A stretch of 47,656 nucleotides of DNA from Bryobacterales bacterium. Lineage in GTDB: Bacteria > Acidobacteriota > Terriglobia > Bryobacterales > Bryobacteraceae. Shown here piece by piece: positions 31,977 to 41,254 of the stretch. The notes under the pieces are model-generated. The model was not told the origin of the DNA. It made no database searches and was given only the letters and a program-made list of their open reading frames with translations. The stretch's first letter is position 1; every line of letters begins with the position of its first letter. Location: contig JADLBD010000059.1 in the NCBI GenBank assembly GCA_020847975.1, positions 1-47,656 of the forward strand, written 5' to 3'. The position numbers were made by a program, and so were the translations under genes.

Positions 31977-34787
31977 ATGGAATGGGTTGCCCTACTGCTG
32001 CTGATCGTCCTGTGGCGCGCGCACGCCTCGCGCCTCAATGCCCTGCGCGAGACGCTCGAAAGGCAGGAGGAATCCATCCGCCTTCTCACGCGCCGCGTCT
32101 TTGAACTGGAAACCGACGGCGTCCAATCCGCCCCCGCTCCGGAACCTTCACCCGAAGCAGCCCCGGAACCGGCCCCCGAGCCCGTCTCCACTCTCCAAAC
32201 GGACCTGCCCGCCGAAACCGCCGCCGAACCAGTCACCGGAGAACCGGTTTACGCCGCGCGAGAGGCAATGGAACCTGCCCCGCTCGAGCCCGCCGGACCC
32301 ACCATCGAAGAACGGCTCCGCGGCAGACTCCAGAACGTCGAATGGGAAGCCCTCATCGGCGGAAGCTGGCTCAATGCCATCGGCGTCCTGGTGCTGGTGG
32401 TCGGCATCTCCCTCTTCCTCGGCTACGCCCTCACGCAATTCGGCCCGCTCGGCAAAATCTCCATCGGAGCCGCGGTGAGCGCCGTCATGATCGCCGCCGG
32501 CGTCGTCATCGAACGCCGCGAACGCTACGTCATCTTCGGCCGCGGTCTGCTGGCCGGAGGCTGGGCCGCCCTCTACTTCACCGCCTACGCCGCCTACGCC
32601 GTCGACGCCGCGCGTGTCATCTACTCGCCCCTCGCCGCCGGCATCCTCCTGCTCGCCGCCGCCTGCGGCATGATCGCCCACTCCCTGCGCTACCGCTCGC
32701 AGAATCTGACCCTGCTTGCCTACTTCACCGCCTTCTTCGCACTCCAGATTTCGGCGATGCCGGTCTTTTCCATCGCCGCCAGCGTCCCCCTCGCCATCAG
32801 CCTCCTCACCATCAGCCGCTACCTCGGATGGATCAATGTCCCCCTCGTGGGGATGGTGCTCACTTACTTCACCTTCGCCTTCCGCTTCGATGCCAACCTG
32901 CTCGGCCCCACCGCCGGCTCCGCCACGCTCTACACCTACTGGCTCGCCTTCGAAATCCACGACCTCTTGAAGCTGCGCTCCGGAGCCGCGCGCGGCTTCC
33001 GCGAACTCACCGTGTTCCCCCTCAACGCCATGCTGTTCCTCGGCACGGCGATGATGACCATTCCCCCCGCGTCTCCCATCCAGTCCGCCTATTTTCTCGC
33101 CACCGCCGGAGCCGTTTTCCTGTCGACCACAGTGCTGCGCATGAAATGGAAGGCCGCGCTCATTCCCGAGCCTCTCCCCATCGCGCGCCTCCTCGCGCAA
33201 AGCCACAAGATCGCCGTCAGCTTTGCCGCGGCCCTCTTCGGCGGTTCGCTGCACAAACGCTTCGACGGGCCCGCCGCCACCATCGGCATGCTCATGGAAG
33301 CGCAGTTGCTCATCCTCGCCGGACTCCGCTTCTCTGAGCGCTATTTCCGCTACACCGGAGCCGCCGCTTTCCTCGCCGCCATCCTCGGTATGCTCTCCCG
33401 CGAGAACGACTTCGGCAAATTGTCACTCGCCGGGCACGTCTTCGCCGGCTGGGTCCCCTACGCCGTCTGCATCGCAGCCCAGCTGTATTTCAACCGCTGG
33501 CTCACCCGCGAAGGACCTTACTTCACCTGGGGCTCCGCCCTTCTGCTGATTATTTCCGCCGCCGAATTCTCCAATCACACCTGGGCCGGCGTCCTCTGGG
33601 CGGCGCTCGCATTCGCCCTCGTCGAAACCGCCATTCGCACCGGCAAATCCGAATTCCGCTACCAGGCCATGCTCGCCGGCGCGCTCGCCTTCTTCGCCCT
33701 CTGGTTCGTCACCCTTTCCGCTCAACCGGCTCAGGCTCTCGAAAGCGCCGCCGCCGGAGGCTGCGGGGCGGCCTTCTTCTACCTCGCCGCCTTCCGTCTC
33801 CATCGCCGCGCCGAGCCCGCCCTCATGCGGGATGCCGCCGCCGTGTTCGCCTCCCTCATCGCCTCGCTCGCCCTCTGGCAGGCGCTGCCCGCCGTGCTCG
33901 TCGCCCCCGCCTGGGGGTTGCTCGGCCTCATCCTCCTCGAAACCGGATTCGCCGCCCGCCTCCGCTACACCATCTGGCAGGGCCACGCCCTCATCCTCGC
34001 CGCGCTCGTCCGCCTGTTCTTCGCCAACTTCCCCGCGCTGTCGGAATCCGCGGGCATCTCCCATCGCGTGCTCACCGTCGTCCCGCTTCTCGTACTGGTG
34101 TGGCACGCCTGGCGCCGTTCGAACGACGATCCCGAATTTGCCGGCAAGCTCGCCGCTCGCCTCTATTCCTGGGCCGGCGTCATTGTGCTCGGCTCGCTGC
34201 TCCGCTTCGAAATGGGACGCATGCTCGTCGTCCTCGGATGGGCCGCGCTCATGGTCCTCCTGCTCCGCCTCGGATGGAAATCGGCCATCAAGGACTTTCT
34301 CTACCAGGCTTACGCTCTGGCGGCCCTCACCTTCTTCCGCGGATGGGCCACCAACTTCGATTCCACCGAAACCTGGCTCGGCATGCCTGCCAGCATTGCC
34401 ACCGGCGTGCTCACCATCGCCGCTTTCCATGCGGCCGAATTCCTCACCCCGCGCGACAGCGCCAAACCGCGCTCCGCCTTCGCCCTCATGGGCAGCGCCC
34501 TGCTCGGCATCCTCCTCTACTACCAGATCTCCGGCAGCCTGCTCACCATCGCCTGGGGCACTCAGGCTACCGGCATGATCCTGGCCGGGTTCGCCGCCCG
34601 CGAGCGCATTCTCCGCCTCGCCGGACTCTCCATGTTCCTCCTCTGCGTCCTCAAGCTGTTCCTCTATGACCTGCGCAATCTCGACACCTTGAGCCGTATC
34701 CTCTCTTTCATCGTCCTCGGCCTCGTCCTCATGGGGGCCAGTTGGCTCTACATGCGATTCCGCGAAAAGATCCAGAGGTACCTCTGA
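31977..34787 (+). CDS. DUF2339 family polytopic membrane protein
   Basis: The product has 936 residues. After a first hydrophobic segment (about 1-12), an Arg-rich coiled region and a Pro/Glu-rich low-complexity stretch (about 50-100), the signature WLNAIGVLVLVVGISLFLGYA begins. From there about two dozen hydrophobic helices run to the C-terminus. GRGLLAGGWAALYFTAYAAYA is typical of DUF2339. The function of this family is unknown; it is a membrane protein. Its stop codon shares one base with the next start (TGATG), so the M48 protease below it is translationally coupled. Codon use is extremely C-rich at third positions. Confidence 0.9.
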   Translation: MEWVALLLLIVLWRAHASRLNALRETLERQEESIRLLTRRVFELETDGVQSAPAPEPSPEAAPEPAPEPVSTLQTDLPAETAAEPVTGEPVYAAREAMEPAPLEPAGPTIEERLRGRLQNVEWEALIGGSWLNAIGVLVLVVGISLFLGYALTQFGPLGKISIGAAVSAVMIAAGVVIERRERYVIFGRGLLAGGWAALYFTAYAAYAVDAARVIYSPLAAGILLLAAACGMIAHSLRYRSQNLTLLAYFTAFFALQISAMPVFSIAASVPLAISLLTISRYLGWINVPLVGMVLTYFTFAFRFDANLLGPTAGSATLYTYWLAFEIHDLLKLRSGAARGFRELTVFPLNAMLFLGTAMMTIPPASPIQSAYFLATAGAVFLSTTVLRMKWKAALIPEPLPIARLLAQSHKIAVSFAAALFGGSLHKRFDGPAATIGMLMEAQLLILAGLRFSERYFRYTGAAAFLAAILGMLSRENDFGKLSLAGHVFAGWVPYAVCIAAQLYFNRWLTREGPYFTWGSALLLIISAAEFSNHTWAGVLWAALAFALVETAIRTGKSEFRYQAMLAGALAFFALWFVTLSAQPAQALESAAAGGCGAAFFYLAAFRLHRRAEPALMRDAAAVFASLIASLALWQALPAVLVAPAWGLLGLILLETGFAARLRYTIWQGHALILAALVRLFFANFPALSESAGISHRVLTVVPLLVLVWHAWRRSNDDPEFAGKLAARLYSWAGVIVLGSLLRFEMGRMLVVLGWAALMVLLLRLGWKSAIKDFLYQAYALAALTFFRGWATNFDSTETWLGMPASIATGVLTIAAFHAAEFLTPRDSAKPRSAFALMGSALLGILLYYQISGSLLTIAWGTQATGMILAGFAARERILRLAGLSMFLLCVLKLFLYDLRNLDTLSRILSFIVLGLVLMGASWLYMRFREKIQRYL

Positions 34788-35692
34788 TGAGCCACCGTCT
34801 CTCCGCGCTCCTCGCCGCCCTGCTCCTCGCCGCCGGAGCCGCCCTCACCTGGACCGCGCGCCCGGACCGCGATGTCAACATGTCCGCCGTCGGCGAACTC
34901 TGGGCCGATATCTTTCGCGACGCCGATTCCTTCGGCTTACAACTCACCCGCGTCTCCGCCCGTGAAGAGATGGACCTCGGCCGGAAGATCGCCACCCGTC
35001 TTGTCCGCGCCAACACCACCGTCCCCATGTGGGAAGTCTACGTGAACGCCGTCGGCCAGTCCGTCGCGCGCCACGCCGAACGGCAGGACATCCGCTACGA
35101 ATTCCACGTCATCGACGCCCCGGTGCGGAATGCCTTCTCGCTGCCCGGCGGACAGATCTTCATCTACACCGGCCTCCTCCAGCAAATGACAACCGAGGCC
35201 GAACTCGCCGGCGTCCTCGGCCACGAAATCGCCCATGTCGATCGCCGCCATTGCATCGAGCGCTTCCAGTACCAGATGCGTCTCAAGAAACTCGGCCTCG
35301 AAGACATCGGCCCCCTTGTCCAAATCGGCCGCGCGCTCCTTACCGTGGGCTACAGCCAGTATCAGGAGTTGGAAGCCGACAGCGAAGGTCTTCGCATGTC
35401 GCTCGCCGAAGGCTACGACCCCAACGGCGTCATCGACCTCTTCGCCCGCCTTTTCACCGCCGGCGGCCGCATCCGCGACCCGCGCACCCCGCTCGAGGAA
35501 ATGGCGCGCATGGCCGGATCCATCCTCACGGACTACTTCCGCTCCCATCCCCCAACCCCGGAGCGCATGCGCCGCCTTACCGCGCTGGTCCGCTCCCACT
35601 CCGGCGTCCGCGTCTACCGCGGCGTCGAAAACCTGCGCAGGAAAATCGCCAGATCGCGGGAGGAATTTCCCGGCGAATTCATCCGGCTGTGA
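34787..35692 (+). CDS. M48-family zinc metallopeptidase, membrane-anchored or secreted
   Basis: The product has 301 residues from the ATG overlapping the DUF2339 stop; a longer in-frame reading from 34742 lies inside that gene. An N-terminal hydrophobic segment (LAALLLAAGAALTW) is a signal or anchor. The zinc motif is H146-E-I-A-H150 in LGHEIAHVDRRH, the third ligand lies in YQELEADSEG, and a C-terminal RSHPPTPERMRRL block is typical of M48B/C peptidases (BepA/LoiP-like, periplasmic). It differs from HtpX by having no multiple helices. It probably acts in outer-envelope protein quality control. Confidence 0.88.
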   Translation: MSHRLSALLAALLLAAGAALTWTARPDRDVNMSAVGELWADIFRDADSFGLQLTRVSAREEMDLGRKIATRLVRANTTVPMWEVYVNAVGQSVARHAERQDIRYEFHVIDAPVRNAFSLPGGQIFIYTGLLQQMTTEAELAGVLGHEIAHVDRRHCIERFQYQMRLKKLGLEDIGPLVQIGRALLTVGYSQYQELEADSEGLRMSLAEGYDPNGVIDLFARLFTAGGRIRDPRTPLEEMARMAGSILTDYFRSHPPTPERMRRLTALVRSHSGVRVYRGVENLRRKIARSREEFPGEFIRL

Positions 35693-35695
35693 AAC

Positions 35696-37645
35696 TCAAT
35701 CGCTCATCAGAAAGATCAGCGGCCGCACGTCTTCATACGGAGTCCACTCCCAATAGCGCAGCAGGATCGTGTACACCATCAGCCCTGTCTCGCCCTCCCC
35801 GAAGAGCAGGTATTGAAACGCCTGGCTCATGAGATTCTTCCGCGACAATCCAAGAAAGATTGACTTCGGGTCGATCAGTTCACTCAAGTACGCAATCGAA
35901 TTCGCCACCGCGATCGCCTGCGAGATTTCGATCACATAATCGTCGCCCGCCGCCGTCAACCGCAGCACCGGCTGCGACACAAACTCACTTCGGTTGTCCA
36001 CCAGGTTCACGTGCACGAACGCCAGCGGTCCCGATAGTGAATAGTACTTCCGGATTTCCGCCGCCTTCTTCTTCCGCATCTCGCGGCTGCGCACCGGTAC
36101 CAGGTTCACCTTCTTGCCGATGATCTTCGTCCACAACTCGGCCGATTCGTCATTGGCAAATACGAATTCCGTCACCCGCAACTCCGTGGACCGCAACAGC
36201 CGGCTGACTCCGCTGATCATCAGCACCATGAAAATGAAGATGCTCGAAATGATCAGGCCGTCCGGCCGCTCCCGCACGTTCTCCACCAGCGTGTACAGAA
36301 AGATAAGGCTCACCACCGAGCAATAGAAGCTGAGCAGCTTGTTTTCTTTCCACAATGCCAGCGACGCCGCGAACGCCGCCGACAGCATCAGGACCAACAC
36401 CCCCGTCGCGTACGCCCCTGCCTGTGACTCGACATTCGCCCGGAACACCACCGTCACCACCACGTCAATCGCGAACAGCACCAGCACCAGCGGCCGCGTG
36501 AACGACACCCACCGCGGCGCCATCCCGAACCGCGGCAGATAGCGCGGAATCAGGTGCAGCAATCCAGCCATCGCCGACGCGCCCGCGAACCACAGAATCA
36601 GAATGGTGGAGATGTCGTAAATGGTGCCGAACAGATTGCCCATGTATTCGTGGGCCAGGTATGCGATCGCGCGTCCGCTCGCCACCCCGCCCAGTTTGTA
36701 CTCCTCCGGCTTCACCAGCAGCGCCGTCACGAAACTCGACGCTATCAGCATCCCGCTCATGATCAGCGCCGCCGCCGAAAGCAGGTTCCGCGTGTTGTGG
36801 ATCCGCCCCTTGGGCGTCTCGGACTCTTTATCTTCTTCCCGGCCTTCGATCAGCGGCATCACCGAAACCCCGGTCTCGAAGCCGCTCAATCCGAGCGCCA
36901 GGCGCGGAAAGATCAGCGTCGCCGCGATCATCAACTGCGTCCAGTCGCCCTGCATCCGCAGCGCGTTTTGCCAGTTCGGAATCAGGCTCGGATGGCGCAC
37001 GATCTCCACCGCGCAAAACAACAGCACGATCAGGTTGAGAAACAGGTAAGGCACCGCCACCAGCGTCGCCAGCCCGATTGCCTCCTGAAACCCCATCAGG
37101 AACACCACCGCCAGCAATAACAGCAGACCCAGCGTGATCTCCATGTGCGATTGGCCCAGGAATGCCTTCAGGTAAGGATTCTCGATGATGTGCTGCGTCG
37201 CATCCGCCGCCGACAGGGTCATCGTGATCACGAAATCCGTCGCCGCGAACCCCAGCAGCGCCAGCACCAGGATCTTCCCCCACCATCCGTGCAGCAGGTT
37301 CTCGAGCATGGCGATCGAGCCCTGCCCGGCGTACGACCGTTTCGCCACCTGCGCATACACCGGCAGCGCGCAGCACAGCGTCACCAGCACCAGTATCGCC
37401 GTCGCAATCGGAGCAATCGCTCCCGCTGCCAGCAGCGCGATCCCCGGCTGATAGCCGAGAGTGGAAAAGTAATCGACGCCCGTCAGCCACAGCACGCGGT
37501 ACCAGGGATGGGATTCATGCTCGTGGGACTTCTCATCGTCCATCCTCCCCCCGTGGTGCAGCCACCCCCGAAACCCGCTTACCGCCTCCGGTTCGGTCTC
37601 GCTCGTGGGAAGAAATCCCCCGACGCGCCTCAATTTTGTCGCCAT
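35696..37645 (-). CDS. APC-family amino-acid/polyamine-type permease with long C-terminal soluble domain
   Basis: The product has 649 residues. After an N-terminal cytosolic part (about 1-50; an ATG at residue 35 is an alternative start) come twelve or so membrane helices, from WLTGVDYFSTLGYQPGIA to about residue 480. GYQPGIA and GLSGFETGVSVMPLIEG are typical of APC helices 1 and 6. The final 170 residues are soluble with no membrane segments (KKAAEIRKYYSLSG, YVIEISQAIAVANS, LLRYWEWTPYED). Transport of an amino acid or related cation is inferred; substrate unknown. It is convergent with the M48 gene (3-nt gap). Confidence 0.82.
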   Translation of the reverse strand: MATKLRRVGGFLPTSETEPEAVSGFRGWLHHGGRMDDEKSHEHESHPWYRVLWLTGVDYFSTLGYQPGIALLAAGAIAPIATAILVLVTLCCALPVYAQVAKRSYAGQGSIAMLENLLHGWWGKILVLALLGFAATDFVITMTLSAADATQHIIENPYLKAFLGQSHMEITLGLLLLLAVVFLMGFQEAIGLATLVAVPYLFLNLIVLLFCAVEIVRHPSLIPNWQNALRMQGDWTQLMIAATLIFPRLALGLSGFETGVSVMPLIEGREEDKESETPKGRIHNTRNLLSAAALIMSGMLIASSFVTALLVKPEEYKLGGVASGRAIAYLAHEYMGNLFGTIYDISTILILWFAGASAMAGLLHLIPRYLPRFGMAPRWVSFTRPLVLVLFAIDVVVTVVFRANVESQAGAYATGVLVLMLSAAFAASLALWKENKLLSFYCSVVSLIFLYTLVENVRERPDGLIISSIFIFMVLMISGVSRLLRSTELRVTEFVFANDESAELWTKIIGKKVNLVPVRSREMRKKKAAEIRKYYSLSGPLAFVHVNLVDNRSEFVSQPVLRLTAAGDDYVIEISQAIAVANSIAYLSELIDPKSIFLGLSRKNLMSQAFQYLLFGEGETGLMVYTILLRYWEWTPYEDVRPLIFLMSD

Positions 37646-37666
37646 CCAGCCCCCAACTTCACAATA

Positions 37667-38506
37667 TTAGACGTCGAACATCTCCAGTGTCCTGTCCAAC
37701 GAGGTCAGCGGATCGCCGAGCGGCGTGTACTCATGCGCGATGAATCCCTGATAGCCCAGATCCGCAATCGCCCGCGCGATTCCGCGGTAGTTCATCTCCT
37801 GCGTATCGTCCATCTCGTGCCGTCCGGGATTGCCCGCCGTGTGAAAGTGCCCCAGGTATTGGAAGTTGTCCCGGATCGTGCGGATGATGTCGCCCTCCAT
37901 GATCTGCATGTGATAGATGTCGTAGAGCAGCTTCATCCGCGGCGAACCCACGCGCTTGCACACCTCCACGCCCCAGGCCGTGTGGTCGCACTGATAGTCC
38001 GGGTGGTTCACCTTGCTGTTGAGCAGTTCCAGGCAAAGGGTCACTCCCTTGTCCTCGGCCTGCGGGATCACCTTCTTCAGAAACGTGACGCAGTTGCTCA
38101 AACCCTCTTCATCGGAAAGCCCGCGCCGGTTCCCCGAAAGGATGATCACGTTCGGAGCCCCGGCCTTCGCCGATTCGTCAATCGCCCGCCGGATCTGCGG
38201 TTCGATCGCCGCGTGGTTCTCCTTGTGATTGATGTTGTCCGTCAGTTGGCCCCCGCCCTGCACCATGGCCGGCGTTAACCCGTATTTCTTCAGCGTGGGG
38301 AATTCTTCCGGACGCACCAGATCGAACCCGAGCACGCCTCGCTTGGACGCTTCGCGGCACATCTCGTCCAGGCTCAGCTTGTTTCCTCTCCCGAAGACTC
38401 CGCGCGTGAGGGATTGCTTGAGACGCCCCTTTCGCGGGGCCGCCGGAAGGGAAGCCGCGGACATCATGGCCGCCGCTCCCGCCTTGAACAAATCTCTGCG
38501 TTGCAT
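37667..38506 (-). CDS. Exported sugar-phosphate isomerase/epimerase-like TIM-barrel protein (hydroxypyruvate isomerase-like)
   Basis: The product has 279 residues. The N-terminus MQRRDLFKAGAAAMMSAASLPAA is a Tat-type signal. The barrel has EMCREASKRGVLGFDLV, VIILSGNRRGL, GVTLCLELLNSK (metal Glu), KLLYDIYHMQIMEG (metal Asp/His), FHTAGNPGRHEMD and GFIAHEYTP (Glu). These are the AP-endonuclease-2-like barrel metal positions used by hydroxypyruvate isomerase and related epimerases. Enzyme identity is not settled; an exported epimerase for a sugar or sugar acid is the general reading. It precedes the permease by 21 nt on the same strand. Confidence 0.85.
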   Translation of the reverse strand: MQRRDLFKAGAAAMMSAASLPAAPRKGRLKQSLTRGVFGRGNKLSLDEMCREASKRGVLGFDLVRPEEFPTLKKYGLTPAMVQGGGQLTDNINHKENHAAIEPQIRRAIDESAKAGAPNVIILSGNRRGLSDEEGLSNCVTFLKKVIPQAEDKGVTLCLELLNSKVNHPDYQCDHTAWGVEVCKRVGSPRMKLLYDIYHMQIMEGDIIRTIRDNFQYLGHFHTAGNPGRHEMDDTQEMNYRGIARAIADLGYQGFIAHEYTPLGDPLTSLDRTLEMFDV

Positions 38507-38546
38507 CGGTTTTATGGTATCAACACGGGATTGCTAATGTAGACAA

Positions 38547-38816
38547 ATGGGCTTTGCTTTGTGGATGCGCGACGGTCTCACCTGGGCCATGGGAACCCAT
38601 GAATACCGGCCCATGGGCGTCGCCATCATCAGCGCCTCGGACTGCTTCCAGCCCCGCGATTTCCACCGCCGCCGCCAGTTGCCCTCGCGCGACCGCACGG
38701 CCTTCGTCGGCTTCTTCGCCTCCATCGCCCATCTCAACCAGGAACTCGAACGCCGCCGCAGCCCGCGCATCCGCCGAAAAACAACCCGCCCGCGCAACTC
38801 CATGGCGATCATTTGA
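38547..38816 (+). CDS. Possible small gene, unknown function
   Basis: This is an 89-residue open frame beginning MGFALWMRDGLTWAMGTHEYRP-like (first residues only quoted in part) and ending in an Arg-rich tail. Third-codon positions are almost all C or G in this frame, matching neighbouring real genes, and it fills the space between the divergent barrel gene and the secreted-protein gene (27-nt gap to its start). There is no ribosome site and no family that I recognise. A competing frame (38554-38988) has no codon signal. Real or not is uncertain. Confidence 0.4.
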   Translation: MGFALWMRDGLTWAMGTHEYRPMGVAIISASDCFQPRDFHRRRQLPSRDRTAFVGFFASIAHLNQELERRRSPRIRRKTTRPRNSMAII

Positions 38817-38842
38817 AACCACGACTGAGGATAATCAAAGAA

Positions 38843-39472
38843 ATGACACCTTCCCGCCTCCTGCTCACTTTCTTCATCAGCGCCCTGTGGCTCTCCGCGC
38901 AAGACCGCCCCGGACTCTTCTTCCGGGAGGACTGGAAGGAAACTCCCGCCGCCACCCCCATCACCCAGGCGCACGTCGCCAACCCTGACCTCATTCTTTC
39001 CCTCCACGGCCCCGGCAAAGCGGGCGTCAAGAAAAGCCATCACGACAAGCCCGCGGACGATCCCTACTACGTCTGGTCCGGAACCGCCGAAGCCAATTGG
39101 GCCGTTTCCCTGCGCCATGCTTCGCGGGACGTCGACCTCCGCGGCCTGGCGAAGATCCGCTGGCGCTCGAAGCAGGCTGGCTTCCGCTACCTCCGCCCCG
39201 TTCTCCGCCTCGCCGATGGCGCCTGGCTTGTCGGCGACGCCGCCGATGGCCCCTCCTCCGATTGGCGCGAGCGCGAGTTTCCCATCGCCGATATCCATTG
39301 GCGCAGACTCGATATCGCCACCGTCGTCGAAGGCAAATGGGTGGAACACCCCGACCTCAGCCGGGTCACCGAAATCGGCTTCACTGACCTCATGCGCGGA
39401 GGCGAGAGCGACGCCTGCTCCCGCCTCGATTGGATGGAAGTCTACGGCCGCGGAGTAGCCCGCAAGCCGTGA
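38843..39472 (+). CDS. Secreted protein of unknown function, probably beta-sandwich
   Basis: The product has 209 residues from the ATG at 38843 (GAGG upstream), opening a signal peptide (SRLLLTFFISALWLSAQ). The mature part reads RPGLFFREDWKETPAATPIT, HHDKPADDPYYVWSG, WRSKQAGFRYLRPVLRLADG and a closing SRLDWMEVYGRG. The alternating strands and aromatic residues suggest a carbohydrate-binding-like jelly roll, but I cannot place a family. Its stop codon overlaps the next start by one base (TGATG), so it is coupled to the Yip1/TPR gene. Confidence 0.75.
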   Translation: MTPSRLLLTFFISALWLSAQDRPGLFFREDWKETPAATPITQAHVANPDLILSLHGPGKAGVKKSHHDKPADDPYYVWSGTAEANWAVSLRHASRDVDLRGLAKIRWRSKQAGFRYLRPVLRLADGAWLVGDAADGPSSDWREREFPIADIHWRRLDIATVVEGKWVEHPDLSRVTEIGFTDLMRGGESDACSRLDWMEVYGRGVARKP

Positions 39473-40635
39473 TGCTCATCCTCCAACTCTACACGCGCCC
39501 CTTCACGGGGATGAGCCGCATTCTCGATGAAGGCCGTCTCCTCAACGCCCTCCTCCTCGCGGCGGGAACCGGAATCCTGCTGCAACTCGCCGGCGGCGTC
39601 CGCACCCTCCTCCCCCTGACCGCCTTCTTCGCCATCGCCACTCTCGCCTTCGTCTTCGTCCCCGCCGCCATCCTCGCCGCCAATCTCCTCGGCGGATTCG
39701 GCGGGGCCTCCGTCGTCCTCCAGCGCGAATATCTCGCCGTGCTCGTCTGCGCCATCATGGGTTGGTCGGCCGCCTTTCTTCCCCTCGCCCTCCTCCAGAT
39801 TCTGCTCCGCAACCTGCGCGTCCCGCTGCCGCTCGCCGCCGCGCTGGCGCTGTGGCTTCTGGCCTCCCTCTACTTCCTCTTCCTCGCCGTCTGCGCCTTG
39901 CGCACGGCCATGGGCGCCACCACGGTGCAGGCCGCCATCGCCTGCATCCTCGCCGTCGTCGCTTCCATCTTCGGCGTCGCCATCGCCTCCTTCACCCGGG
40001 GCATGCTCTACTACCTCGCCTCTCCGTTTTTCCTCTATTACGCCTACCGCATCTTTGCATCCGACATGCAATTCCTCGGCTCCGGCCTGCGCAGCCGCCA
40101 GAGCTTCCGCCGCCACCTCGAAGCCGCCGCCGTCAACCCTCACGACGCCGACGCCCAGTATCAACTCGGCCTCATCTACCAGCAGCGCCGGCAATGGGAT
40201 GAAGCCGGGGCCCGCTTCCGCCGCGCCGTCGAAATCGACCCCGAAGAGATCGACTCCCTGTACCAGTTGGCCCGCATCGCCCGCCGCCACGGCCGGTTCG
40301 ACGAGGCTTACTCCTATCTGCAACGGGTGCTGGCCCTGAATGACCGGCATTCCCTCCACGAAGCCTGGCGCGAACTCGGAGCCCTCGAGTTCCAGCGCAA
40401 CCGTCTTCCCCAGGCCGAACAGGCCCTCCGCACCTTCGTCGAACGCCGCGAATACGATCCCGAAGGCCTCTACTGGTATGGCAAAGTCCTGCACTCCCTC
40501 GGCCGCGGCCCCGAAGCCAGGGATGCCTTCCAACGCGCCATCGACGCCGTCAGGACGATGCCCTCCCACCGCAAGGCCGAAGTGCGCCAATGGGGAGGCC
40601 AGGCCGCTTCCGAACTGCGCTCCCTTCGCTCTTGA
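39472..40635 (+). CDS. Membrane protein with N-terminal Yip1-like helices and C-terminal TPR repeats
   Basis: The product has 387 residues. I start at the ATG overlapping the previous stop; a reading 14 codons longer lies inside that gene. Residues 1-195 hold a Yip1-like block (LYTRPFTGMSRILDEGR, then five or so hydrophobic helices). Residues 210-380 are TPR-like helix pairs (AQYQLGLIYQQRRQWDEAGARFRRAVEIDP, then SLYQLARIARRHGRFDEAYSYLQRV and so on; motif fragments only). It is probably a scaffold at the membrane. Nothing about its partner is seen; a 195-bp gap separates it from the DksA-type gene. Confidence 0.82.
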   Translation: MLILQLYTRPFTGMSRILDEGRLLNALLLAAGTGILLQLAGGVRTLLPLTAFFAIATLAFVFVPAAILAANLLGGFGGASVVLQREYLAVLVCAIMGWSAAFLPLALLQILLRNLRVPLPLAAALALWLLASLYFLFLAVCALRTAMGATTVQAAIACILAVVASIFGVAIASFTRGMLYYLASPFFLYYAYRIFASDMQFLGSGLRSRQSFRRHLEAAAVNPHDADAQYQLGLIYQQRRQWDEAGARFRRAVEIDPEEIDSLYQLARIARRHGRFDEAYSYLQRVLALNDRHSLHEAWRELGALEFQRNRLPQAEQALRTFVERREYDPEGLYWYGKVLHSLGRGPEARDAFQRAIDAVRTMPSHRKAEVRQWGGQAASELRSLRS

Positions 40636-40721
40636 CGCCAACCTTGGCTCTGAGCCCAAATCGCAATATTTTCCTTGTATCTGAATCCAGGTTCTGATAA
40701 ATATCTCAAAACAAGAATAAA

Positions 40722-40740
40722 GGTCTTTCCTTGGAAGACC
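40722..40740. repeat. Hairpin in the 195-bp gap before the DksA-type gene
   Basis: GGTCTT (40722-40727) pairs with AAGACC (40735-40740), and an inner T-G and C-G pair can extend it. It is about 90 nt before the DksA-type start and about 90 nt after the Yip1/TPR stop. The flanking gap is AT-richer than the genes. It could be a weak terminator without T-run or a leader element. Otherwise nothing is seen in 40636-40830. Confidence 0.3.
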
Positions 40741-40830
40741 GATATTTGCTCGTGCGGAGCGTGGCTGCTATTGCGGCTCCAATCGGCGCCGCCGCCACCG
40801 GCCGCGGGAACGAAGCGAGGAGGGTTCGCT

Positions 40831-41250
40831 ATGAGGAAGATGGCTACCACGCAGGCGTCCGCCCTGAACGGAGCTTCCACCCGTTCAGGCTATCGCAGGA
40901 AACTCATCGAAAAACGAATGGAATTGATGGCGGCCATGGGCTTGAAATTCGACGTCATGGCCGGACAGGGCCGCGTTGCCGAAGATGATCAGGCGCAGGT
41001 CTCGCATGAGGAGTTCATCAGCCTGCGCCTCAACAAACTCGACTACGACGTCCTGAAACTCGTCAACGAAGCCCTTGACCGCCTCGACAACGGGGACTAC
41101 GGCGCATGCCTTCGCTGCGAGGAGCCCATCGCTCCCCGCCGCTTGGAAGTCCTTCCTTGGGCCAAATACTGTGTCCGCTGCCAGGAAAAGCTCTCCTCGC
41201 GGCACTGCGGCGCGGAGGAACCCGATCTCGCCGCCGCCGGCGCCCGGTGA
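40831..41250 (+). CDS. TraR/DksA-family zinc-finger regulator
   Basis: The product has 139 residues. The ATG at 40831 has a GGAGG site; a longer reading from 40675 has no support. A helical N-terminal part (YRRKLIEKRMELMAAMG ... FISLRLNKLDYDVLKLVNEALDRLDNGDYG) leads to the C4 zinc finger with C93, C96, C114 and C117 (CLRCEEPI ... KYCVRCQ). DksA-type proteins bind RNA polymerase in its secondary channel and alter initiation with ppGpp. Its coiled-coil tip lacks an obvious DksA-type acidic pair, so it may be a TraR/DksA relative rather than true DksA. It is convergent with the dipeptidase (4-nt gap). Confidence 0.88.
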   Translation: MRKMATTQASALNGASTRSGYRRKLIEKRMELMAAMGLKFDVMAGQGRVAEDDQAQVSHEEFISLRLNKLDYDVLKLVNEALDRLDNGDYGACLRCEEPIAPRRLEVLPWAKYCVRCQEKLSSRHCGAEEPDLAAAGAR

Positions 41251-41254
41251 ACTC

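Noticed and set aside
32148..33254. Long Glu/Gly-rich minus-strand frame
   Set aside because: Opposite DUF2339; such E/G-rich shadows arise from GCC/CTC/TCC codon runs.
36554..37120. 188-residue plus-strand frame rich in His/Arg/Gln
   Set aside because: Shadow of the permease.
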